Positions 8,688 through 16,032 of a stretch of DNA of 28,472 bases are shown piece by piece. The notes below the pieces were generated by a model. That model was not told the origin of the DNA. It ran no database searches and was given only the letters and a program-made list of their open reading frames with translations. Origin of the DNA: Wenzhouxiangellaceae bacterium. GTDB taxonomy: Bacteria; Pseudomonadota; Gammaproteobacteria; Xanthomonadales; Wenzhouxiangellaceae. A program made the translations under genes and the position numbers. Within the stretch, counting starts at the first letter, position 1. Every line of letters begins with the position of its first letter. The stretch spans positions 1 to 28,472 of the forward strand of contig JALQZL010000008.1 of assembly GCA_023258355.1 (NCBI GenBank). The letters are read 5' to 3'.

Positions 8688-10853
8688 ATGACGGAGGCTC
8701 GCCAACGGGTGGCGCAGGTGGCCTTGCCGGTTCCAATGCCGCAATGCTTCGACTACCTCCCACCCAAGGGCCATGAATTGCCACCGATCGGGTCTCGGGT
8801 GTTGGTGGGTTTTGGACCGCGTCGGTTGGTGGGTTTGGTCCTTGGGCACACCGACAGCACAACAGAACCCCGGAAGCTCAAACCCATTGATCAGGTCCTC
8901 GATGAGGCCTTGATTGATGAAGATTTGTTGGTCATGCACGACTGGGCAGCACGGTATTACGCTTACCCGCCAGGCGAGTGCACGCAACTCCTTTTGCCCC
9001 CCGCCCTTCGACGGGTTGAGCCCTTCAATCCACCAGGCCCGAATGGGTTCCAGCTCACTGACGCTGGCCAACAAGCCGAGCCCAAGCGTTCGCCAGCGCA
9101 GCGTCGAGTGCTGGATGCCCTAGCCGAAGGGCCCCAGCTGAGGAGTGCCTTGGTCTCCTTGGGGATTCAGAGCAGCACCCTCAAACGATTGGTCGACAAA
9201 GCATGGATTGAAGCGGTCTCCATCGAGCCTTCGCTCATTGCCCGTGAGGGTCCGGTGCTGAGCGAAGAACAACGTCAAGCAGTGGGTACGGTATGCCAGG
9301 CTTACGGAGACTATCAGGCCTTTTTGTTGGCGGGCGTGACAGGCAGTGGCAAGACCGAGGTCTACTTGCAGTGCGCAATCGAATGCATGGCCAGAGACGA
9401 GCAAGTGCTTCTGATGATCCCCGAGATCGGTTTGACGCCGCAACTGATTGAGCGGGTGATGAACCGTTTGGGAACAGCAGCGTTTGTGTATCACTCAAAC
9501 CTCAGTGAAAGCGAGCGTTTGGCTTGTTGGCAGGCAGCCCGCTGTGGCAAAGCCAAGGTGGTGATTGGCACACGCTCATCGATCTTCCTGCCCTTCAAGC
9601 ATTTAGGGCTCATCGTGGTCGATGAAGAACATGATGCTTCTTATAAGCAAATTGATGGCGCGCGCTACCATGGCCGCGACTTGGCTGTCTGGCGCGCGAG
9701 ATACCGCCAATGCCCGATTGTGCTCGGGTCAGCCACCCCTTCATTAGAAAGTATCAACAATACGGAGCATGGGCGCTATCAGCTACTAAAACTCACCGCC
9801 CGTGCGACCGATGCGCCTTTGCCGCAGTGGCGCATTATTGATCAACGTAACCAACAAGAGGGATTGAGTGACACACTGGTTGGCCTGATCAAAAAACACC
9901 TCGCCAGTGATGGTCAAGTATTGATCTATCGGAACCGACGCGGCTATGCGCCCGTGTTGATGTGTCAAGCCTGTGGCTGGCAGGCAGACTGCCATCGCTG
10001 CAGTGCCCACATGACAGTGCACCAAAACCAAAAAAAATTGCAATGTCATCACTGTGGTCACCAAAGTGCGTTACCTCATCGTTGCCCAGCGTGTGAGGAC
10101 CCAAAGCTCCAAGCATTGGGTGCAGGCACCGAACGACTGGAAACCACCCTGGCAGGTTTGTTCCCCGACTATCCAGTCCATCGGGTAGACCGAGATGTCA
10201 TGACTGGCCGTTATGACTTTGAGCGCTTGTTAGAGGAAGTCAAAAATGGTGGCCCATGTATTTTGGTGGGCACACAGATGTTGGCCAAAGGCCACCATTT
10301 GCCCAAGGTGACTTTGGCGGCGGTGTTGGATGCCGACCAAGCCTTATTCAGTGGCGATTTCCGCGCGCCAGAACGTCTGGGGCAGGTCATCTATCAAGTG
10401 GCTGGGCGAGCAGGCCGTGTGGTGAATGACCAAGGCCTGCCAGGAGAGTTTGTGCTTCAAACCCGACATCCCGAGCATGCGCTGTTGGATAGACTTCGCC
10501 ATGGCCATTACTTGGGGTTTGCGACTCAGCTCTTGGCTGAGCGACGCGAGGCGGGTTTGCCACCTGCAGAAGGGTTGGTGTTACTTCGCGCCGAGGCCCA
10601 TCAGCCTGAGGCCGCTTGGGCTTTCTTGCAAGATGCCCAGAAGCTGTGGCAACAGGCGGGCTTGCAGGCACAAGGCCCCATTGCCTCCATCATGCCAAAG
10701 CGCGGAGGCTATTGGCGTTTTCAGTTGTGGTTACAGGCCGACACGCGTGCGACTTTGATTGATACGGTGGCCCGGACATGGACGGCATTGTATGGTTTGC
10801 CATCGGCTAAAAAAGTGCGTTGGCACATGGATGTGGATCCCACCGAGCTTTAA
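8688..10853 (+). CDS. priA: Primosomal protein N' (replication restart helicase PriA)
   Basis: PriA is a 3'-5' superfamily 2 helicase that recognises stalled forks and D-loops and starts replisome reloading. The 721-aa protein has an N-terminal 3'-DNA-binding domain and a winged-helix segment. Helicase motif I is GVTGSGKT (about 216-223), followed by the DEEHD box and GSATPS. Eight zinc-binding cysteines are inserted in helicase lobe 2 (CQACGW, CHRCS, CHHCG, CPACE). ATG 8688 was chosen over TTG 8679; it gives the normal start running into VALPVPMPQCFDY. No clear Shine-Dalgarno is seen and a hairpin lies just upstream, so expression may be low. The stop overlaps the convergent ggt stop by 4 nt. 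Confidence 0.96.
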   Translation: MTEARQRVAQVALPVPMPQCFDYLPPKGHELPPIGSRVLVGFGPRRLVGLVLGHTDSTTEPRKLKPIDQVLDEALIDEDLLVMHDWAARYYAYPPGECTQLLLPPALRRVEPFNPPGPNGFQLTDAGQQAEPKRSPAQRRVLDALAEGPQLRSALVSLGIQSSTLKRLVDKAWIEAVSIEPSLIAREGPVLSEEQRQAVGTVCQAYGDYQAFLLAGVTGSGKTEVYLQCAIECMARDEQVLLMIPEIGLTPQLIERVMNRLGTAAFVYHSNLSESERLACWQAARCGKAKVVIGTRSSIFLPFKHLGLIVVDEEHDASYKQIDGARYHGRDLAVWRARYRQCPIVLGSATPSLESINNTEHGRYQLLKLTARATDAPLPQWRIIDQRNQQEGLSDTLVGLIKKHLASDGQVLIYRNRRGYAPVLMCQACGWQADCHRCSAHMTVHQNQKKLQCHHCGHQSALPHRCPACEDPKLQALGAGTERLETTLAGLFPDYPVHRVDRDVMTGRYDFERLLEEVKNGGPCILVGTQMLAKGHHLPKVTLAAVLDADQALFSGDFRAPERLGQVIYQVAGRAGRVVNDQGLPGEFVLQTRHPEHALLDRLRHGHYLGFATQLLAERREAGLPPAEGLVLLRAEAHQPEAAWAFLQDAQKLWQQAGLQAQGPIASIMPKRGGYWRFQLWLQADTRATLIDTVARTWTALYGLPSAKKVRWHMDVDPTEL

Positions 10854-12394
10854 GGCACGCGCACGCAATCCCCGTCAACTGCCGCCCCCTCACGTCTGGC
10901 ATCAGCGCAGGCCACTTTCCCACTCACCGCATGCACGCCACCAAAAAAGAGGCTGGCGCTAGGCCATGGCTTGGTTTGGTGCGGCTGATCCATCAACCAT
11001 TGCCTGGTCTCATCCGGCCATTCGCTGGCCAATTCGATACTCAGCAGATCTTCTTCAAGGTGAAGTCTTGGCGCATCGATCGCGGCTTGGAGATCCAAAT
11101 CAAAATCCACTAAGTTAGCCACCACCTGCATCAGCGCCGTGCGTATCCGGTTTGACCCACCGCTGCCCAGGAGGATGCGTTGACCTGAGGCCAGCACCAA
11201 GATGGTCGGCGTCATCATTGAGGCCAAACGTCGGTTGGGAGGCCACTGATGAAAGCCTCCTCGGTTAATGTCTTCCTCACCCAGCATGTTATTCATCATA
11301 ATGCCGGCGCTCTCGATGACATGACCTGAGCCTTCACCATTGGACAAGGTCAGCGCGATGCCCATGCCTTCGCCATCATCAATGCTGATATGGGTGGTGC
11401 CACGTCGGCTAGGGGCATGGTTGGCCACGATCCTATCAAAAGTGGCCCCGAGTGCGGTTTCATCAGCGAGTAGCTGTGGCTTCTCTAAGGCTGTGCGTTT
11501 GTCCATGGCACTTGCCATGGCTTGGACCAAAGCGCTGACATGCTCTGGCGATCTGAATTTGTGCTGGTTGCTAAGACGTTCATTTAAATCGAGGAGTGAT
11601 AATGCTAACATCATGCCCCCAAAAGCGGGTGGGGGATTGGACCATAAGGTGGCTGACCGATATCGCCAGGTGAGCGGCGTGCGCCACTGGCTTTGGTAGG
11701 CCATAAGATCGTCCGAGGTTAAGTGTCCACCTGTGGCCGAGCAAGCCGCCACTAGCAATCGACCGACCTCACCTTGATAAAAGGCCGCTGCCCCTTCACT
11801 GGCCCACAAGGTCATAAAGTCGGCCAAGGGCGCGTTGGTGAGGAGATCGCCGACTCTCGGGAGAGGTGCGTCGGTTGAGGCTAACCCCAACCACCGTCCT
11901 GCCGCTGGGGTGGCCCGAAGGATGGGCTCTAGGATCTCGAGCGCATGGTGTTGGACAGTATTGAGTGGAACCCCTTGGCGTGCGTAGTGGCAGGCCGGTT
12001 CGATCAGTGCTGTTTTCGGTAATTTGCCGAAGCGTTGATGGAGCGCCTCTAAGCCATGAATCACGCCCGGGGTGGCGATCGAGGCCATTCCGACATGAAA
12101 TTCCTGAACATCTGGCCCGAAATTACCCAAGATAGGATAAAAGTCGAGCGGTCCGGGGTGCAGGGCTTGGGGGGTTTGTGCGAAAAAATCGAGCGCTATT
12201 GGCGGTGTATCCGCCGCTTGGATCAACGCGTGCCCACCACCGCCAAGAGAGGCCAGCATGGGTTCGGCCACACAGGCCGTCAGTACCGCCGCAATGGCGG
12301 CATCTGCAGCATTGCCGCCACTTTCAAGGATAACTTGGGCGGCGTGTGTGGTCGCCCGATGGCCTGTGGCGATCCGAAAAGCGGGGGTGGTCAT
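10850..12394 (-). CDS. ggt: Gamma-glutamyltransferase family protein, no signal peptide
   Basis: This Ntn-hydrolase of the gamma-glutamyltranspeptidase family would hydrolyse or transfer the gamma-glutamyl group of glutathione and related compounds. At 514 aa it is shorter than E. coli Ggt (580). The self-processing site is RGTTHIS, with Thr333 the predicted nucleophile and first residue of the small subunit. NGEGSG, MMNNMLGEED and the GSGGSNRIRT oxyanion/substrate motif follow. The N-terminus starts directly in the fold (ATGHRATTHAA), so no export signal is visible and a cytoplasmic location is inferred. A TAAAAT -10-like element (12403-12408, minus strand) ends only about 8 nt before the ATG, so the mRNA may have almost no leader. 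It is convergent with priA and divergent from rpmE2; the true substrate is unknown. Confidence 0.88.
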   Translation of the reverse strand: MTTPAFRIATGHRATTHAAQVILESGGNAADAAIAAVLTACVAEPMLASLGGGGHALIQAADTPPIALDFFAQTPQALHPGPLDFYPILGNFGPDVQEFHVGMASIATPGVIHGLEALHQRFGKLPKTALIEPACHYARQGVPLNTVQHHALEILEPILRATPAAGRWLGLASTDAPLPRVGDLLTNAPLADFMTLWASEGAAAFYQGEVGRLLVAACSATGGHLTSDDLMAYQSQWRTPLTWRYRSATLWSNPPPAFGGMMLALSLLDLNERLSNQHKFRSPEHVSALVQAMASAMDKRTALEKPQLLADETALGATFDRIVANHAPSRRGTTHISIDDGEGMGIALTLSNGEGSGHVIESAGIMMNNMLGEEDINRGGFHQWPPNRRLASMMTPTILVLASGQRILLGSGGSNRIRTALMQVVANLVDFDLDLQAAIDAPRLHLEEDLLSIELASEWPDETRQWLMDQPHQTKPWPSASLFFGGVHAVSGKVACADARREGAAVDGDCVRVP

Positions 12395-12410
12395 GGCTTC
12401 AGATTTTAGC

Positions 12411-12439
12411 TTGAATTGAGCCGGTGAATACGTGATAAT
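12411..12439 (+). promoter_or_regulatory. Predicted sigma70-type promoter of rpmE2
   Basis: A -35 TTGAAT (12411-12416) and a -10 GATAAT (12434-12439) are separated by exactly 17 bp, which places the transcription start near 12446. This leaves a leader of about 30 nt before the rpmE2 ATG, with AGGA (12463-12466) 9 nt upstream of it. I looked for a Zur-like AT-rich palindrome, as found on many type-B L31 genes, and saw none. Confidence 0.6.
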
Positions 12440-12475
12440 GGTGGGCTAGCACTTGATTTGATAGGAATATCGGCC

Positions 12476-12718
12476 ATGAAGCCAGAAATTCATCCCAATT
12501 ACCGTGAAGTCATTTTCCAAGACTTGTCGAGCGATTTGATGTTTAAAACCCGCTCAACCATTGAGACCAAAGAGACCATCAAGTGGGAAGATGGCAACGA
12601 ATACCCATTGGTCAAAGTCGAGGTGTCTTCAGAGTCGCATCCTTTCTACACCGGCAAGCACAAGATGCTTGATGCGGGTGGTCGGGTCGACAAGTTCAAG
12701 AAACGCTACGGCAAGTAA
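12476..12718 (+). CDS. rpmE2: 50S ribosomal protein L31, type B (zinc-independent)
   Basis: This 80-aa ribosomal protein L31 bridges the large and small subunits. It begins MKPEIHPNYREV and contains VSSESHPFYTGK and a basic GGRVDKFKKRYGK tail, the type-B pattern. It contains no cysteine, so the zinc-binding CxxC of type-A L31 is lacking, and it should not need zinc. ATG 12476 was selected over the ATG at 12458 because of the AGGA 9 nt upstream and the family start. It has its own promoter upstream and a strong terminator downstream, so it is probably a single-gene transcript. Whether a second, zinc-binding L31 exists in the genome cannot be seen here. Confidence 0.95.
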   Translation: MKPEIHPNYREVIFQDLSSDLMFKTRSTIETKETIKWEDGNEYPLVKVEVSSESHPFYTGKHKMLDAGGRVDKFKKRYGK

Positions 12719-12733
12719 GTCATGTCAGCCCCG

Positions 12734-12751
12734 CCAAGCATCCCTGCTTGG
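12734..12751 (+). other. Perfect stem-loop in the rpmE2 3' untranslated region
   Basis: CCAAGCA, loop TCCC, TGCTTGG form a perfect 7-bp stem with a 4-nt loop, starting 15 nt after the rpmE2 stop and about 20 nt before the terminator hairpin. There is no T-run, so it is not itself a terminator. It may protect the transcript end or be a processing site. Confidence 0.5.
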
Positions 12752-12770
12752 TGAGGTCAGCACATCAATG

Positions 12771-12798
12771 AAGGCGCTGGAATGCCAGCGCTTTTTTT
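12771..12798 (+). terminator. Rho-independent terminator of rpmE2
   Basis: AAGGCGCTGG, loop AATG, CCAGCGCTTT form a GC-rich stem of up to 10 bp (one G-T wobble), running directly into seven consecutive T residues (12792-12798). This is the clearest intrinsic terminator in the window. It separates rpmE2 from the pilin genes. Confidence 0.9.
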
Positions 12799-12877
12799 GT
12801 GCCTGAAAACGTCTCATCGTGACAATCGTTCACCTGTTTGCGCTGGCCAATCGCTGACCCATCGCTACACTGGTCAT

Positions 12878-13222
12878 GTGGCGACGCATCCAACATCCAA
12901 GGGCTTTGTGCTGATTGAAGTGATCATCGCCATGGTCCTATTGGGCCTGTCATTGCAAGCGTGGCTGGGTATTGCACAGGTCAGTTTGAATGGGCTGGAT
13001 CAGGGCTTGCGGGAGACGCAATTGCTTGGGTTGGCACAGGAGATACGACAGATCCAAGCGCTTGGTCCGCCCACCTCAGCGGAGCGTGAGGTGTGGCAGC
13101 GTCGCTTAAAGTCCATTGATCCCACGCAATCCATCGAGCTGGTTGATGACGGCATGGGTGGTTTGATGCTGATTGATTTGGCATCAGACCAAGCGATTTG
13201 GTCAGTCAGGCAGACGCTTTGA
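12878..13222 (+). CDS. pilV: Minor type IV pilin, PilV-like
   Basis: This 114-aa prepilin-like protein is the first of a three-gene minor-pilin set. A short leader ends in SKG, followed by the mature start FVLIEVIIAM, with the glutamate at +5 that prepilin peptidase substrates need. A hydrophobic helix of about 20 residues follows, then a small globular part. The GTG at 12878 gives an 8-9-residue leader and is the best start; no ATG lies in frame close by. No Shine-Dalgarno is visible. A TACACT -10-like hexamer (12866-12871) places a possible transcription start at the GTG itself. PilV, PilW and PilX prime pilus assembly in type IV pili; GspI of type II secretion is an alternative. The low similarity makes the exact subfamily uncertain. 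Confidence 0.75.
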   Translation: MATHPTSKGFVLIEVIIAMVLLGLSLQAWLGIAQVSLNGLDQGLRETQLLGLAQEIRQIQALGPPTSAEREVWQRRLKSIDPTQSIELVDDGMGGLMLIDLASDQAIWSVRQTL

Positions 13223-14262
13223 GGTCAGCTGGATTCGGTTTACTGGAACTCTTGATCGCCTTGATGATCAGTGCACTGGTTCTTTTGGCGCTGACCCAAG
13301 CCATGATGACGCAACAAAGGGCTGCAGTGGCGGTCGAAAATTGGGCGCGCCTTTTGGAAAATGGGCGTTTTGCGCAGTCGGCCATATTTGATGCTCTACG
13401 GCAAGCCGATGAGCGGCTACCTTGTGCGCGCCAGCGTCAGGACCACAAAAGCCAACGCATCACCGCACCCAGCGCTTTATTTAATCCCCATCTCCGGATC
13501 ATCGGTTGGGAGGCTCAGGGGACAGGTGTTGGCGCGCGGTGGTGGCTAAGCTCGCCCTCTCAGACGGCCAATCACTCAGGCCCCACCCCAGTCCCGCCCC
13601 CTTTGGCCGCTCGGCTTGATCGACAATCCGATGCTGTGGTGATCCAATCGGTCAACACGCAAGCTTCTGTTCAAGTGAGTGAGGTGACCCCTTGGGCATT
13701 TCACACACAGCGTCACCACCGGATAAAGTCATGTCGTTGGGTGGTGGTCAGCGACTGCGCTCACGACTTTGAGTTTCAATTGACCGATGCTGAACCAAGA
13801 ACACTTCGCTGGCATGAGACTGATTGCACGCCCGGTAATCATCTTGGACAACCCACACCACTTCATTGGTTAACGGCCGACCCTTCCCATTTATTTGTGG
13901 TGACCAGAGACTGGCAGGCATGGTTTGTCGGCCCAAATGAGGATGGTGGACGAACGCTTTATCGCATGCTGATGCACCAAGGACTGACGCGTGTACGGAC
14001 CGAAGCGATTGTCGATGACATTGAAACCCTGCAGTTGGAGTATGCCTACCGTGCACCGGCCTCACCCAGAGTCTGGCTAAGTGCAGAGCAAGTGCCAGAT
14101 TGGCGGTCAGTTGAGGCCGTCCGCTTTGCCGTTGTCGCTCGGCTCGATAGTCAACAAAGCCCACGAGGCACCGAGGTGCGTGCGCCCCTGCTGTCCGGCG
14201 AGCTTCAATGGCCAAGTGATCAACCGCATGTGGTGTTTGGCTCAGCGGTGAGTTTTCAGTGA
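13219..14262 (+). CDS. pilW: Minor type IV pilin, PilW-like
   Basis: This is a prepilin of 347 aa if started at TTG 13219, which overlaps the pilV stop (TTGA) and gives the very short leader MRSAG before the mature FGLLELLIALMIS, with Glu at +5. An alternative TTG at 13198 would add seven residues. The hydrophobic helix is followed by a long periplasmic domain with several cysteines (Cys in LPC, KSC, SDC, TDC contexts), likely forming disulfides. Length and order fit PilW between PilV and PilX. GspJ of type II secretion is the closest alternative but is usually shorter. The role is inferred: a minor pseudopilin in the tip or priming complex of the fibre. Confidence 0.75.
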   Translation: MRSAGFGLLELLIALMISALVLLALTQAMMTQQRAAVAVENWARLLENGRFAQSAIFDALRQADERLPCARQRQDHKSQRITAPSALFNPHLRIIGWEAQGTGVGARWWLSSPSQTANHSGPTPVPPPLAARLDRQSDAVVIQSVNTQASVQVSEVTPWAFHTQRHHRIKSCRWVVVSDCAHDFEFQLTDAEPRTLRWHETDCTPGNHLGQPTPLHWLTADPSHLFVVTRDWQAWFVGPNEDGGRTLYRMLMHQGLTRVRTEAIVDDIETLQLEYAYRAPASPRVWLSAEQVPDWRSVEAVRFAVVARLDSQQSPRGTEVRAPLLSGELQWPSDQPHVVFGSAVSFQ

Positions 14263-14765
14263 GCTATCCTCGCACCAATCAAAGGGGATTGATTCTTTTG
14301 TGGGTGCTGGTGGTTCAAGCCATGGCCACCAGTCTGAGTCTGTTGATGGTGGGTGAGGTTTGGATGCAACAAAAAATGCTGGGTCATTTTTGGCAAGGCG
14401 CCATCACCCAAGCACAGGCCAATGACCAAGTCGCCAAGGTCGTTATGTTGCTCAACCAAGACCCAATGAGTCTTCCGAGATCCTCAGCATTGGCTTTGGG
14501 TATCTCACCAGCAGATTGTGCGTTGGCGAACTGGTCACTCAAACAGCCAGGTGTTGTTCCTTGGCACCCATTGACGGTTGAGAATGATCTCACTGTTCGG
14601 TTTTGGTTGGTCAGTTGGCCACCGCCTTATTGCCGAGGGCAATCGTCTGAGGGAGAGGCGTTGACCGTATTGATGGAGGGCTTAGTGGCTGACCGTATCC
14701 GCTTTCAGACCCGGGCGATGATTTCTGGCCCACCTTATCAAGTCACGTACCGATGGCATCACTAA
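14259..14765 (+). CDS. pilX: Minor type IV pilin-like protein, PilX-like
   Basis: This 168-aa protein starts at GTG 14259, overlapping the pilW stop (GTGA). The N-terminus NQRG is followed by LILLWVLVVQAMATSLSL, a hydrophobic helix after a prepilin-peptidase-like glycine. The +5 position is Trp, not the usual Glu; loss of Glu5 is also known in PilX/GspK-type tip subunits. The remainder, with two cysteines (DCALAN and PYCRG), is poorly conserved, so PilX is assigned by position after PilV-PilW and by the N-terminus. It is far shorter than typical GspK. The stop overlaps the convergent MFS gene stop by 4 nt (14762-14765). No pilE, fimT or pilY1 is adjacent. Confidence 0.6.
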   Translation: MSYPRTNQRGLILLWVLVVQAMATSLSLLMVGEVWMQQKMLGHFWQGAITQAQANDQVAKVVMLLNQDPMSLPRSSALALGISPADCALANWSLKQPGVVPWHPLTVENDLTVRFWLVSWPPPYCRGQSSEGEALTVLMEGLVADRIRFQTRAMISGPPYQVTYRWHH

Positions 14766-16018
14766 TCCGTGGGTGGTGAGCCTGACGGTGTGTCATCATC
14801 TTCTTGTTCTGGATGCATTTCTAAGGCCACAGGCGAGGTGGCAAATTGAGGCACAAAGTCACTTTGGTCTTCAAGCTCGACCGCCTCACTGACGCGCATC
14901 CGCCAAGCGGCAAAGACGGTGGGGACCAAGGCGGCGAGTATCAAAAAGGGCAAGAAGATACCGGTACCCATGAGCTCCATGAATACACCGGTGAGTATGG
15001 GTCCAATGATCGCACCACCACCCCACAAGAGTTGAAGACTTGATGACACCTCTAACATCTGTTCTGGGGCGACTTTGTCGTTGGTATGGGCTGCTGCCAA
15101 CGAATAGATTGAAAACGAAAAGGCGCCATATAAAAAACCACCCAACAATAAGGTATCGGTATCGATGGCCATGAGTAAATGCGCCACCAAGGCCATCAAA
15201 GCCGTCAACGCACAGACCAACAAGAGGACTTTACGTCTCTCCAACCGATCAGAGAGTTTGCCAACAGGCCACATCATGAGTCCCCCACCTAAGATCGTGA
15301 GCCCCATAAACCCCGCCACCGCATCTGTGGTTAAACCCATGCTGGTCGCAAAGACGGGGCCCAATCCCCAAAATGCCCCTGAACCTAGCCCTGAAAAAAT
15401 ACAAGCCACCACACCCAAAGGTGAGACCGCATATAAGTTCCGAAGCCCCAGGCGCTGTGCCTGCGTGATCACCGGTTCTTGAACACGGGTCATGGCGACA
15501 GGAATCAATCCCAAAGAAAGCAAAACAGAAGCCAAAGCGAACAGCTCAAGTGTCGTGATATCTCCAAGCATCAATAAGACTTGGCCAACCCCTAAGCCAA
15601 TCAATGTGGTGGTCATGTAGGCAGAAAAAACGTGTCCCCGATCGGCATTGTCGGTTTGTTCATTGAGCCAGCTCTCAATCACAATGTACAAGCCAACGAT
15701 ACAAAAGCCCGCCAAGATTCTGAGCACAAACCACAAGGCAGGGACGATGAATAAGCCATGGAGTAAGGTAATGATGGAGGCCATGGAAGCCAAGGCGGCA
15801 AACATTCTAATGTGACCGACTTGTCGTACGCGTTGAGGGATTAAAAAAGTGCCCAAGACAAAACCTAAGAAATAACCACCCATGATGAGACCCAAGGTGG
15901 CTTCAGAAAAGCCAGCCATTTCTCCTCGAATGCCGAGCAGCGTCCCAATCAAGCCGTTGCCGGCGAGAATGATGGTGATCCCGATAAGTAAAGTCAGTAC
16001 AGCGGCAATGGCAGCCAA
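14762..16018 (-). CDS. MFS transporter, about 12 membrane segments
   Basis: This 418-aa major facilitator superfamily permease has about twelve hydrophobic segments. The motif-A-like loop GKLSDRLERRKVL lies between segments in the second half, and a hydrophilic acidic C-terminal tail of about 35 residues follows. ESWLNEQTDNADRGHVFSAY after the first segments resembles the YcaD-like MFS group. The substrate cannot be inferred. The start is TTG at 16018, supported by AGAGGA 8 nt upstream; there is no ATG near the beginning of the first segment. It lies 14 nt downstream of hemW on the same strand and is probably the last gene of the rph-rdgB-hemW transcript. Confidence 0.88.
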   Translation of the reverse strand: MAAIAAVLTLLIGITIILAGNGLIGTLLGIRGEMAGFSEATLGLIMGGYFLGFVLGTFLIPQRVRQVGHIRMFAALASMASIITLLHGLFIVPALWFVLRILAGFCIVGLYIVIESWLNEQTDNADRGHVFSAYMTTTLIGLGVGQVLLMLGDITTLELFALASVLLSLGLIPVAMTRVQEPVITQAQRLGLRNLYAVSPLGVVACIFSGLGSGAFWGLGPVFATSMGLTTDAVAGFMGLTILGGGLMMWPVGKLSDRLERRKVLLLVCALTALMALVAHLLMAIDTDTLLLGGFLYGAFSFSIYSLAAAHTNDKVAPEQMLEVSSSLQLLWGGGAIIGPILTGVFMELMGTGIFLPFLILAALVPTVFAAWRMRVSEAVELEDQSDFVPQFATSPVALEMHPEQEDDDTPSGSPPTD

Positions 16019-16032
16019 AGGGTGTGTCCTCT

